Positions 20,501 through 32,300 of a stretch of DNA of 64,000 bases are shown here, in pieces. Location of the stretch: NCBI GenBank assembly GCA_949317995.1, contig OX439039.1:19583282-19647281 (forward strand). The letters run 5' to 3'. The position numbers and the translations under genes are program-made. Under the pieces are notes generated by a model that was not told the DNA's origin, did no database searches, and saw only the letters and a list, made by a program, of their open reading frames with translations. This DNA is from Acholoe squamosa (taxonomy: Eukaryota; Annelida; Polychaeta; Phyllodocida; Polynoidae). How positions within the stretch are numbered: position 1 is the first letter of the stretch; each line of letters starts with the position of its first letter.

Positions 20501-20807
20501 TCAAATTAAAAGAGAAAGGAAATCGCCAAACCTAATGCCACTGATGATACCTTTTGGTTAACTGCAACAAAACTGCTTTACTGCATGAATTCCTGGCCAT
20601 AAGAAGTTCTTAAGTTAATAAGTATTTCTAGGAACCCCCTTTTCATCCTGCACCCAAAAGGCATTACTGGTACTAACCTTACCAAAGTCCTCAATTATCC
20701 TGTTTATAGTGAGTAGGCTGCTCTATGTCCTTAGGTAATGGGTTATATGCATAGTATGCTACAGTTGTAACAAGCACAGTAAGGATGAATACTCGTAAAA
20801 GTCCCAT
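17502..20807 (-). CDS. Arylacetamide-deacetylase-like alpha/beta hydrolase (AADAC/NCEH family)
   Basis: Host gene in five minus-strand exons: 20807-20678, 19888-19690, 19244-19091, 18581-18416 and 18056-17502, all with GT/AG borders; exons 2-5 join in phase. Total about 400 codons, the usual length for AADAC-like lipases. An N-terminal hydrophobic signal anchor (LLRVFILTVLVTTVAYYAY) places the catalytic domain in the ER lumen. Hormone-sensitive-lipase-family motifs are present: HGGG oxyanion hole across exons 2/3, YRLAPEHP, nucleophile GDSAGG in exon 4, and GYDTIRDDG (Asp) and WHGAF (His) in exon 5. Expected role: hydrolysis of acyl esters and neutral lipids. Oddity: exon 1 is 130 bases, one off the phase needed, and its frame closes before LTINRIIEDFG. 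This suggests a one-base lesion or sequencing error around 20700-20720, or unannotated splicing. Which family member it is cannot be settled by eye. Confidence 0.85.
19938..20205. mobile_element. MITE in intron 1 of the lipase gene
   Basis: Inverted ends CAGGAGGGTCTTGCCAAAA at 19938 and its reverse complement ending about 20201, with ATC next to each end as a possible target duplication. About 265 bp with no coding. The inner arms carry gttttc/gaaaac-type repeats. Confidence 0.6.
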
Positions 20808-21639
20808 GGCTTAATGAACACTGAAATCTCCAGGGCTCACTATAGCTAAGGACTGGACAGGTTTTGATCCACACGATTATCTATGTTTAGCCCTTTAAGA
20901 ACACCATGTCACACCATGGCCTGTATTATCATAATGGTACGTGCTCAATTCATGTAGCTGCAGGGAGAGTGCAGGATTTGTGAATAGTAACTATAGCCTT
21001 CAGCCTCCTTTGAGGATGCTTTGTACATAGCTGAATCAGGCCATCCTTAAAGGGCTATAACAGTAGTAAGAATGGGTAATACAAGGTTTAATGTAAAGGT
21101 CTATGCCCAGTTTGATATCAGTGGCCAGACATTGATAGTAGATAAGGATGTACACACTGATAGGCTAATGCAGACTGGACATTGCACTGAACATAGGTTG
21201 GTATAAGGTAATAGTGATATGTTGATTCATTTTTATTTACAAACATGATAATGGCAGAGGGAGTTTTTTTAGTGATGTTTATGACATATATGTTCAGGTA
21301 AAAAGCACAGGATATTTTTCATCACCTCCTTATTTCCTATCTGTATCCGTAAAGACGTCCAGATTCCTTGCATTTGAGAGTCCTAGATAACCTCAATGTA
21401 GGAAGGAAGTTTTTCAGGCAAATAGGTTTGTAATGCCTGCAAGACCTTACATAGCCAGACACAAATCATATAATCTGATAATGTAACATTGCTATCAATA
21501 TCATAGGCCTACTATATATACTAAATCTAACTTCCTCTAACAGCATCTGTGTGAAGTCAACAGCTGACATATATGTATCCTAGCAAACACAATCAAAAAC
21601 CTTCCCACATAGTACATATCTAATGCGACTCTGATTACA
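20808..21639. promoter_or_regulatory. Divergent intergenic region between lipase and protease-homologue genes
   Basis: An 830-base gap between two divergently read host genes, so it should hold both promoters. TATA-like tatatatac lies at about 21514, some 120 bases before the protease-homologue ATG. No clear TATA precedes the lipase. Nothing else is recognisable; no open frame of note. Confidence 0.35.
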
Positions 21640-24600
21640 ATGGAGAAAGAGTGTTTTCCACCCAACACTCTGCTTAAGACCATCATGATAATCACCAAGC
21701 TTCTCCTCACCTGTCTCTGCCTGATGGTGCCAGCCTTGGGGAGTCAGCTACCGTACATCATAGGTGGATCTAAGGCGGACAGTGCCTCAGATTTCCCATG
21801 GCAGTGTTCTCTACAGGTAAACGGTGGACATGTGTGTGGTGCTTCTATCATCAGTAAGGACTGGCTCCTTACTACAGCCAGTTGTGTTGTAACGATGTGA
21901 GTTGACTATTGCTGGATTTCCTTTACACTTGCCGGGTAGTTTTAACTTTTACTCACTGGTGCATTTTGTTCACTGACCGTAATAATGATTCAAGACACAA
22001 GAATGTGGAGATAGTATGCAATGGCGCATCACTAGGGTAATGTGAGCCTCTGTGATGAAAGACCTTCCTCAAAGAATTATAGGACCTCTCCCAACGCCAA
22101 AGTATGAACCGTTTTATACAATACAGTTTGCAATACCAATAACCTTAACCCTTTGGTCCTTTACACAGAACAGGTACAGCATCAGTTCACTGTGGAAGTA
22201 CAAAATGGAGGAGTGGAACCACATTTAGAGTATCAGAGAAGATACAGGTATATTTCTTACCTAATTCATTCGGAGTTGTCGCATATTTCCCTCAAACAAT
22301 TTATTAGCCCATTTGAGGCTTTTGTTAGAAGTTTGTCAGGCGGTACTCCCTGGCAAAGACGTTTGACGCTCCTGTTGATTAAACAAAATTGTCTATTTTG
22401 CCACCGTCAGCTTCATAATTATGGGTGAAAATCCCATTCTCAAAAAGTGGTCTGGGTCAGGCCACTATTTTAAAATGACAAAATATCTGCTCATTCCAGG
22501 GGGTTTTCAGTTCTATACACATAATGATTAGTTATGTGTTTCCACCCCCAGCATGAATCGTTTACAATTGGTCCTGGACAGTCTCCTAATGATATAGCAG
22601 TGATGAAGGTGAACACATCTATGGATCTGTCTGGTCCCGATATGAAGGCCATTCCTTTAGCTACAAACGACCAGGCAGGAAGCCCTGACTGTATCATCAC
22701 TGGCTGGGGATGTACCAAAGGTAGATCGGCACATGGCTTTATATTAACTTTGATTTAATTTAGGCATACTATTGTGTAATATGTCCATGTTGTTCGCAAT
22801 ATGAGATCAAAGTAACTACAGTTGAGATGGGTTGACCATTGTCAATCACTTATCAAACACGATTAAATATTTTTGCCTATATTAAAGTCATGCGATAGTT
22901 GTACATACATGAACCCTGTGTACATGCTATCAGATTGGCCCCCACTGCTCCATTGGTGGTTATAGCACGTGTTGGTGAATTCCAGCAGAATAAGACTGCT
23001 CATGGGAATTGACTAACTTATATTAACATTTTCAGCCGAGGGCGCCATCTCTGAGAACCTGATGAAGGCTCATATTAATGTCTACAAAATGGACGTTTGT
23101 AAAGCGATATATGGGGATGCAATGAACGACGGCCATGTTTGTGTCGGGGATGTTATAAACCAAAGGGCACCTTGTACTGTAAGTTCTGTAGGTTAATTCA
23201 AAAGGCTCTGCCATTGCTACCCATGCGATGCGATTTCCCTCCCTTATTCTTTACTGCGATGGTAAGGCCAGCCTGTCTTCCTTTCTGATAGCCAGCTACT
23301 TCTTTAGTGAGCGCTGTTAGCGTCAACCCTGCTTTCACTATCCCAAGCAGAAAATAACTGTGCACAGTGGCAACAGGTCCACAGAGAGAAAATAGCATAG
23401 GAAAAAACTTGTTCTCTCAAGAGTGGCTACACTGGGGTTCTGCTAATTATATATACCCTGTCAGGTGCACTTGACCCTGAAATTTCTTCAAGTATGTCAC
23501 CAACTAAAAGAAGGGAAGCATGACGTTACTATGTCCTTAATGCATGAGTAGACTCAAGAGCCCTCAAGGACTCTCAGCAGGTGCATTCACTTTTGTGATG
23601 ATGAATGTCCCCCCACACAGGTGCTCTTGCACTCAGGGGAAACCACTATTGTTTCTCAGAATAAAATAAGGGGTGTTGTTAGTACTGGAAGTGGAATAGT
23701 GCAGGACTGCATAGTACTTCCTATTCCTGACTGGCCTAACAGTACTAGAAAATTTAGTGTAGTAACACTAGGTCTTATGAGATGGTAAGAGATGTGCCTA
23801 TGCTAACATCGCATAGGTAGCTATGGCAGAGCCTTTTGAATTAACCTCCTGGCTCAAAACATTTCTAAAGCAAGCTAATCATTCATTTTATTACCTTTCA
23901 AAATTCTTCATTCTGGTAAGGTGTGGGCTGTAATACACACATACCATGATTTAGCTCCTCAGGATCGTGTTTCAATAGTTTCCACGACTGGACACCCTCA
24001 AAGCGTAGTGGGAGATGTAAGAAATGACTCCATACCAGTGACTACATAGTGAGCTCCAGTAGAGGCCTCAAAATAGCAGCTGCTATTTATTCAACTACTG
24101 GCTCAATAACACCACTATGAAGTCATAGCACCCAGTTGTAGGGGCCACTATTGGCTACATAGTGACCAGTCATACCTCCTTCATGGTCTAGTATGCACTC
24201 CTGTGTTCAAATGAGCATAGGGCTGCAGTAACTACCATAATGTCTCATATAGGAGCTGGGCCTTGAATAGCAGCCTCCATTGAATAGGGGCCGGGGTAGG
24301 AGGGCTGTCAAATCAATAGGGGCCGGGCCCTGAATAGGGGCCTGGTGGGCCAGTTTTCGGTGGTTTTAGGGAGACAACCGAGACCCCCCAGCCCAAATGA
24401 TGTATAATTGTTCTAGATAATTCCCTTTCAAATCACATATGATAGATCTATATCTAATGACCTAATTGTATCGAAAATGCTCTGTTATTCTTTCTTAATA
24501 GTAGGGCTGAGGTGTCAGCTAGGTGTGATATCCTTTGTAATTTTATTAGAAAGCCATGGTGGGTGAGGGCTGGGTATGACAGGCATGACAGCTTTGTAAG

Positions 24601-25529
24601 GCCTAGTGCTCTATCTACAGCACTGCATACTAGTAACTACATAGTTGGCCCATGTGTGGACGAAATGCTCAATTCTTAGGTGAAACACCACACTTTTCCA
24701 AATGATATTTTATTCTTTAGGAAAAAAAACTGCCATCCCAGAGCCAAAGGCGCTGGCCACAGGGTTATAGGTAGTAGTGTAAAGAGCACAGGTTGGGTAT
24801 ATTTGAGCAAAGGAGTGCAGAGGGCAGCAGCTAAGGCTACCCACTAATTATTCACATGCAGGGTTGTCATACCTGGATCCCCTATTGAGTCACTGCTGTG
24901 GTGGCTATTTAGCCAGCAGGCAGTATGATCACCCAGTAATGTAGCTAGCTATTTAGTCACCAAGGCCAAAATCCTAAGATCACCTGCTAAGATTTGACCC
25001 ATCTCCAGTTGTAGCTGGCTGAACCTGTCGTGGAAACTATTGAAACATGATCCAGGACCTTGTTTCAATAGTGTCCACGACAGGACACCCACAGATCGTA
25101 GTGGGAGGTGTATGAAATGGCTCCATAGCAATGACTACACAGTGAGCTACATTACAGACCTCAAAATAGACCCTGCTATGTATTCAACTGCTGGCTTCAT
25201 ACAGACCACTATGAAGTCATAGCATCCTGTCGTATAGGCCAGACACCCATACTAAATGGCTAAATAGTGCCCAGTCATACCTCCCTCATAGTATGGTTTG
25301 TACTCTACTGTTCAAATGAGAATAGGGCTAAAGTATCTATATAATTATAGGTGATCCCACCTGGTTACAAGGGCTCACACATGGTCAATTATCATGAAAA
25401 TGGATCATATTGTTAAAGGTGGTCAAATATACCTACAAATATCATAATTGTACAGAAAGCTTCTTTTTGGCAGCATGTTCCTCTACCTCCGATGTGAGGT
25501 TGAAGATACATAGCCTCCTCAACACCTTG

Positions 25530-25579
<50 letters not shown>

Positions 25580-27491
25580 AGGCCCATTGACCTCTGTGAG
25601 TGGCCTGAGGTCAGGGCATTAGTCTATATATAGTGTACATACATGGTTACAGAGGAAAGAGTACAGGTGGGGTGCATTTCAGCAAAGGAGTGCAGACATC
25701 AGGAGCTACGACTACCCACTATGTATTCACATGGAGGTTGTCATACCAGGGGCCCTTATTGAGTCACTGCTCTGGTGGCTATTTAGCCAACAGGCAGTAA
25801 AATCACCCAGTAATGTAGCCAGCTATTTAGTCAATATGGCCAAAGTCCTAAGATCAACTGGTAAGATTTGGCCCTTCTCAAGTCGTAGGGGCCGGAACCT
25901 GTCGTAGACACTATTGAAACAAGCTCCTCTGCTTTTGTATTGGTGGGAAGGGGCATCACTTGGCTAAATAGCATAATCAAAACATACAGATGACATGGGT
26001 TAGAGGCTTTCAATGGAAATTTCGCTCTTCCACTATAGAATACAGGCCTCTTCAAAGGCAATTTGAGCCATTGCACTGGACCTAGTTTCAATAGATCCTA
26101 CGACAGGTTCAGGCCCCTACAATCTTACCAGGTGATCTTAGGACTTTGGCCATAGTGACTAAATAGTTGGCTACATTACTAGGTGATCTTATTGCCTGCT
26201 GGTTAAATAGCCACCACAGCAGTGACTCAATAAGGGACCATGGTATGACAACCCTCTATGTGAATAAATAGTTGGTAGTCATAGCTGCTTGTGTGTGCAC
26301 TCATCTGCCCAAAAGTACCCCACCTGTGCTCTTTCCATTGTAACCATATAGGGTAGGTTCACCATGAGCTAAGCCTTGCTGTCCAGCATGTCTGTGACTA
26401 AAGTTAAAAACTGAAATTTTCAATCTCTACTTTTCCCAATAACATTTCGAAAGATAAACATAACGAAGCAAAAGAGTACATTATCTGAATATACAATGGT
26501 GTGTGCATGTGTCATATTGACATCTGTTAACATCAAACGTCTACTATCAGCTATTTTCACCTGAAGTCAACTAAGATTCACTTAAAGGAAACCATACAAG
26601 GGATATGAAAATGATAAAGATGATGCAGGCAACATATAAGAAACCATGTGCAGTAGTGGGACTATATAAAATAATGGGGTGTGGGCTACATAAAAGGCTA
26701 AAGTATATGGATAACTCACCTTAGGTAGAGTGAGGTCGTTTCAGGGTGTATTTTCAAATGATATGTAATAAAAGCAATGTGCTGCTGAAAGTGGTTTACT
26801 ATGGGTATGAGGTTGGAAATGGGTGAATCAACCCTACATACCCTCGGCTCATGGGCCTTACTTTATATAGCATGGAGTACTACAGTCCTATGGCCTCTCT
26901 AAAAGTGGAGTGCAAGTCAGACTATATGGGAGGTAAGACAGGTCTCTATTATGCCATTAGTGACCCCTATGACTGGGTGCTATGTCTTCATAACGGTGTG
27001 TATTGAGTCAGCAGTTGAATAAATAGTAGCTCCTCTTGACTGTAGCTCAATATGTAGTCACTGGTATGGAGTCATTTCTTACACCTCCCACTATGATTTG
27101 AGGGTGTCCAGTCGTGGAAATATAATTATGTGTTGGTCTGGAATATATCTATATCATATTATACCACCTTTCGTAGTAACCTTAACACCATACAACTAAC
27201 CATACATCATTTTCTTACATAGATTTTTTTTTTCATTTATCTGAAATCAAACTTCAATAAAACTGACAAGGGAATCAATATCTTTACATTCATCAAAAGT
27301 TTTCATGTGAGACCCCATTTTCACATTGATTTTGACAGGGTGACCAAGGCGGGCCCCTTGTGTGTAGGGTGGGTGAGGAGTACCAACTTGTTGGAGCTGC
27401 GTCCTGGTGGGGATATGCCTTTACTCCATATGCCTACAGCAGTATCCCCTACTTCCAGCAGTGGGTCACAGAGAAAACAGGAGTACAGTAG
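21640..27491 (+). CDS. Catalytically dead S1 serine-protease homologue (pseudo-protease)
   Basis: Host gene in five exons: 21640-21896, 22169-22247, 22552-22720, 23036-23178 and 27339-27491, with GT/AG borders, in phase throughout, 266 residues. A signal peptide is best read from the second Met at 21685 (MIITKLLLTCLCLMVPALG). The trypsin fold is shown by PYIIGGSKA, WQCSLQVNGGHVCGASII, NDIAVMKV (Asp102 kept), CIITGWGC and GGPLVC. The catalytic His is Ser (LLTTASCVV instead of TAAHC) and the catalytic Ser is Gln (GDQGGP instead of GDSGGP). The residue before IIGG is Tyr, so there is no tryptic activation site. Position 189 is Ala, and the usual Cys220 partner of Cys191 is absent. It should be a secreted, non-catalytic binding protein, comparable in logic to azurocidin or haptoglobin, which lost activity independently. 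The start could also be the first Met. Intron 4 is 4.2 kb of mobile DNA. Confidence 0.85.
23193..23854. mobile_element. MITE with 38-bp TIR in intron 4 of the protease homologue
   Basis: Ends are inverted copies of GGTTAATTCAAAAGGCTCTG continuing through ccat.gctacc.atgcgatg; the right end is at about 23810-23854. About 660 bp, no coding beyond chance. It starts within 15 bases of the exon 4 splice donor without disturbing it. Confidence 0.7.
23960..27130. repeat. Cluster of one MITE family (units A and B) in intron 4
   Basis: Two ~280-bp units recur. Unit A begins ttgtttcaatag, then ccacgac.ggacaccc, and carries gtgggagatgtaagaaatg. It occurs at about 23963-24235, 25055-25330 and, inverted, 26900-27125. 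Unit B begins tttcaatag, then ctacgacaggttcagg, and carries gatcttaggactttggcca. It occurs inverted at 24770-25050 and 25640-25920 and direct at 26078-26345. B and A sit head to head at 25050. Further copies or pieces are at 27862-28964 (B), 39220-39400 and 44275-44370 (both A inverted). No coding capacity. Units share the caatag..c.acgac tip and likely form the two arms of one fold-back element. Confidence 0.65.
25532..25576. repeat. (TA)n microsatellite
   Basis: About 22 perfect TA units inside intron 4 of the protease homologue, next to an inverted unit B copy. Confidence 0.9.
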
Positions 27492-27913
27492 GACGTCTCG
27501 ACATCACCAAAGTTCTGCACATTAGACGGCTAGCCAAAACTTGGACACACCCCATGGCTTCATGGTGTAAGCTTAGTATTGGACTAACTGCGACATGCAA
27601 GCTCTTTTTGTAATAATGATGATAAGCAATAAAAGCTACCTACACAGTAAATTCCTTTATTAGTATTGGTTTTATTGTCAAATAAATGCCACTGCAACCG
27701 ATGCAATGCCTCATGCATGGACAAACACACAATGGAATTGTAATTTTTGTTATGAGCTGTATTGATTTTGCATTATTTCTGAACATTTTATGACCTTGGC
27801 ATAATGTAAGATTCTCTGCAGAACAATATCTACAGCTATGGTTTTGAAATGCCCTCCTGGACCTTGTTTCAATAGATTCTACGACAGGTTCAGCCAGCTA
27901 CAACTGGAGATCA
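27492..27913. other. 3' flank of the protease homologue and left part of a MITE unit B
   Basis: An AATAAA-type signal (caataaaagc) at about 27630 probably polyadenylates the protease homologue. From about 27862 the sequence is MITE unit B (ttgtttcaatagattctacg), cut at 27913 by the satellite-bearing element. No gene. Confidence 0.5.
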
Positions 27914-28639
27914 GGTTCCAGGCGCATGGCCTATATGCCAAATAGTCTTAACCCATGTAGCCCCCTGTCATATGGCCAAAATCAAAGTGGCCGAAATGAC
28001 AGATGGCCAAAATGTCACATAGCCGAAACGTCACTTGGCCGAAATATTCTCTTTCATCTTTTCCATACCACACATACGACCCGAATATGACCCAAATACG
28101 ACCCACACATAAGAGTAAGAACCAGCCTAATACAACGCCATACCACACCATACCACACCATATGACCCATATACCATCTAACTCTACTCTAGCACCACAC
28201 CATACAATACCATACGACCCATATACCATTCAACTCTACTTTAATACCACACCATACAACACCATACGACCCATATACCATTCAACTCTACTTTAATACC
28301 ACACCATACCACACCATATGACCCATATACCATTCAACTCTACTCTAATACCACACCATACCACACCATACGACCTATATACCATTCAAGTGTGGTATGG
28401 TGTTGTACAGTGTTGTATGGGTGTGGTATGGTGTTGTATGGGTGTGGTATGGTGTTGTATGGTGTCGTAGACAGTGTTAAGATGTTGTATGGGTGTTGTA
28501 TTTGTCGTTTAGGCCATATATCGTTTGGGCTATATGACTTTTGGGCCACATGTCTTTTCGGCCACTTGGTTTTCGGCCAAATGACATGAGGCTATGTGAC
28601 TCTGGGCCATTTGTCTTAAGGGCCATAAACCAGGGAACC
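27914..28639. mobile_element. Satellite-bearing DNA element, short copy
   Basis: Outer ends GGTTCCAGGCGCATGGCC and the inverted GGTTCCCTGG.TTATGGCC. Both arms carry tandem ~15-bp subterminal motifs of the type TGGCCGAAAYGTCAC (27965-28050 and, inverted, 28505-28620). The interior holds four and a half copies of a 52-bp satellite (28144-28388, starting cacaccatac) followed by an inverse-sense gtatggtgttgtatgggtgt array (28389-28500). The element lies within a MITE unit B whose continuation resumes at 28640. No target duplication is clear here. Same family as 49193-52598. Confidence 0.65.
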
Positions 28640-28964
28640 GGCCAAATCTTACCAGCTGATCTTAGGATTTTGGCCATAGAGACTAAATAGCTGGCTACAT
28701 TACTGGGTGATCATATTGCCTACTGACTAAAAAGCCAGCAGAGAAGTGACTCAATAAGGGGTGCCTGTATGGTAGCCCTCTGTGTGAATAATTAGTGGGT
28801 AGTCTTAGCTGCTGCCCTCTGCACTCCTTTGCTAAAATGTAGCCAATCTGTGCTCTTTGCTTTGTAATCATATAAATATTCTCTCTATATAGACTAATGA
28901 TCCAAAATGTCTTGACCACAGGCCACTCACTGAGGTCGAGGAGTCTTTCTATATAGCATCCCTG
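28640..28964. repeat. Right part of MITE unit B, cut by the Harbinger insertion
   Basis: Continues unit B (gatcttaggattttggcca and onward) after the satellite element. Its distal part matches, inverted, the sequence around 25590-25625 (aggccactcac and around). The Harbinger starts immediately after CTG at 28962-28964. Confidence 0.6.
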
Positions 28965-29225
28965 GGGCCTGTCTTTCCTTATGTTTAAAAATATAGTTAT
29001 ATACGGACTCTTAAATAGGGATTTATGGCGGACAATAAATAAATACATTACAAAAAAGTGTTCCGGCACCCGTCCATATATTTTCAGCTTTATTTCCTAA
29101 CATACGGACACATACGGGGGTACACATACGGACGTCCGTATGTTCCCTCCGTATCTTTATATATGTGTCCGTATGTTGTCTCACATACCTTAAATACCGG
29201 GGAAACCCCATGGGTATCCTCGGGG
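28965..29225. repeat. Harbinger left end: TIR and subterminal CGGACGTCCG repeats
   Basis: After the terminal inverted repeat, the motif tacggac or its complement occurs repeatedly (around 29015, 29100-29185 and 29230), often as back-to-back palindromes such as catacggacgtccgtatg. Such clusters are expected binding sites for the Myb-like protein or transposase. Confidence 0.6.
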
Positions 29226-29311
29226 TTCCCGTATGTCACGTGGTCTGACGTCATGTACATGCGGAAAATCCCTTTCGGTCGCCATTTGCAAAAAAACCTT
29301 ACCCAAGCACG

Positions 29312-32300
29312 ATGTCTTCTTTCGAGGTAAGTTAATCGATGATTTTAATTCAAAACAGGGGTTTTAAGTCAAGCTATGTCTAACAGAAGAAGTAGAGCTT
29401 AACTCTTTTTCGTCCTGGGTGTTCACATCTCTTTCTTTCTTACTTTAAAGCCTGTTCTAACTACGAACTTGCTATGTCCTGTCTGTTTTGTTTTTTTTTG
29501 TACCGGTTCTGAAGTAGAGGGAAAGGCTTTTATTTTTTTTATATTCAACGCGTGTTTTCCAGCAGGCATGTCAGTCTTCATGTTCTTGTTGGACATCATA
29601 TGTTATCTCGTCTCCAAGGTCGTATATTTAATTAAAAAGCACTCTTCTTAGGTGAATTTAAATTACTAAGGAATTTCTGTTTTACTGTTCTTTCACAATC
29701 ACTCAGAGTTCATTCTTTCTCTTTTTTTCAGGGAGAAGAGGAAGATGGGGATTTCCTCTCCCCCGAGATGTTCGAAGGGGATGGAGGCCAACAGGCCATA
29801 TCGTACATGACTTCCCTCCTTTGTAGAGCTATGAATCAGAACAAAAAAGACATTTCGTCCAAGAGGCAAAAGGGGAAGGCCCCCAGCTCAGAACACCCGT
29901 CCCATGGCGACTTTCTTGCTCCTGCTCCTCGGTTATCTCGTTCCCAGGATAAAGACTCAGACAAGGATCCCACTTATTTCCCTGCCTCTTCTGGTAGAGG
30001 CAGCAGGGGAGCCACCCGAGGCAGGAGTAGGGGCAGGGCCAGAGGGAGGGGACGTGGGGGGGGGAGCAGGAACCAAAACTGACTTTGATGCTATAGCAGC
30101 CTCTTTACTGAGGGCTATTTCTCAAGGGGGAACAGGTCAGTTTCCCTCCTCAGGGAACATATCTTCACAGTCTCGCCCCTCAGAGGAAGAAGAAGTCGAT
30201 AAGTGCTTATCCGAGGACTCCTCAACCTCCCAACCTAAAAGCAAAGGGAAGTCCAAGTCACCTAGGAAAAAATCACTCCACTGGCAACCTGATGAAACTC
30301 GTGCATTAGTCCATGGCGCTAACCACCTAAAACCTGTTCTCAAAGGAAAATTTAAGTCGTATGCTGATGGAGTCACCCTAAAAAAGCTTGCATGGGAAGA
30401 ACTCGCAGGTAAGTTGAAACGTACAATTTATTTTGTTATTTTTTTTTATATAATCATTTGGACTTATCTTTTTAGCTCTGAATACCATATATGATATCAA
30501 ATATTATTTCTTTGTTGTTTCTGTTCCTTATGTATTTTCATCCCACATCTTACTTTCAGATAGTTTTTTTTATTTAATTTTCATTATTTGTGACAGTTTA
30601 TGTCTCCTTTCTTTTCAGATTACGTTAATGCTAACGGGGGACAAAAAAGGGATGGCGAGGGGTGCAAAAGCAAATTAACCTATTATTCCCAAGATGCCAA
30701 GCGGAAGGTATGTTTGAAATCATCATTTCCTTACACTTTTTGTCTTCTGTGTTTGTTTTTAAGTATATTAATTAAATTTAATGACTTTAAAAAATTCCTT
30801 TCTTATTGTTTATTTCTATCGAATTTATTGTTATTTTTCTTTGAATATAGTTTTTCCTCCTTTCTTTTTTCAGCGTCAGGACATAGATGCGCGGTACAAA
30901 ATAGGGAGCGGCCAAAAGGATGATTCTGATTACCTCACAGACCTGGAACAAGCTGCTTGTGACTACTGTGGGACAGAGGTTATTCTTGGTGAGTCTCACC
31001 TCTCTGATGAAAATGTTCATCCATATGTTTAAACTTGTTACACTATATCTGATATTATTCTGTATAATTTTAATACATACTAACATAAGGAAAGACAGTG
31101 AGCAGACTTAAGGAATTGTCAAGTAAAGTTTATGCTTTTCCCACATATACTATTTTTATAATATGGTCATGAATTATTTTGTTTGGTTTCATTTTTTCTT
31201 TTTCTTTCTGTCAGGGATAAAAGGCATGCAGCCACCCGATCTGAAAGGGGGGGACCCTTCTGAGAGAGACATCCAGTGGTCTTGTTATGACCCTGACCGG
31301 CCTTCTCGTGTCGATTATGAGAAGATGAAGATGCCTTCAGATTCACTCTCCGCTGCTTTGATGGGTCAAATGCTGGACAGCATCGACGGAGGTGGGTACC
31401 ATATGGATGAAGCTGCTTTTAAAATAACTGCTTTCAAATACCTCATTTCTCATCTTCATATGAATTTATATCAGACATGTCAGAGTTTCAGATGCCTGCA
31501 ACATTTCATATGTTTGAGGTTGATATTTCAGTATAGAAAAAAATGTATAACGAATTTCAGATGATTGTTTCATAGTTTTCTTTATTGTTAAACATGTCCC
31601 CTATTCCAAGGCGTCCATATTTAGGTGTTTTGTTGAGATACATAGGGTATAAACCCCATTTATGAGTCACCCAAAATAATCTTCCGATTTTGAACTGAAA
31701 TGTCTGTTATATGTAGAATAAAGGTTTTTCTGTTTATTGAAATTATATTTCCTTGATGCCCTTCATTTTTTTTTTCTTTTCTTTTTTCATTTTCAGTTCC
31801 TATCCTGGAGGACGGGGAGCCAGATACTACTTCTAATGCAGGGACAGAGGAGGCTGTGAGCACTCATGGAGGAGAAACCGAGAGCGAGGTAGACGATCAA
31901 GAAGAAGGCGAGTCTTCCAACAACTTGACTCAGCGTAACAAAAGAGACCCTGTCTCTCGCCCGTCTGCAACTGGCCAGTCTTCTATTCTTCAACCAAGGG
32001 TATCGACTGGGTATATGTTAAAAATATGTAATTCCTTCAACAAAAAACTGTCTTTAGAGAAGGAGAAGAAGGGCTCAACTGGAGTCCAAGTGTCCACCCT
32101 AGTTACAGCCGATCAGTCAAGAGAGAAAGAAAGAGAGGAGCTTCAGAAAAGATTAGAGGACATAAAGAAAAAGAATGCTAACAAAAACAGTCAGGGGAAG
32201 AAGACCTCCGCCTCTGGTCAACGTCCTGAGACGTCAACTTCAAGCTCTTTTTCAAAACCTTCTGGTTCTACATCTAAGCCGTCTAAATCAGCAGGCTCTT

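Noticed and set aside
28003-28589. Open frames across the 52-bp satellite
   Set aside because: Repeat-driven frames in both directions, with no domain.
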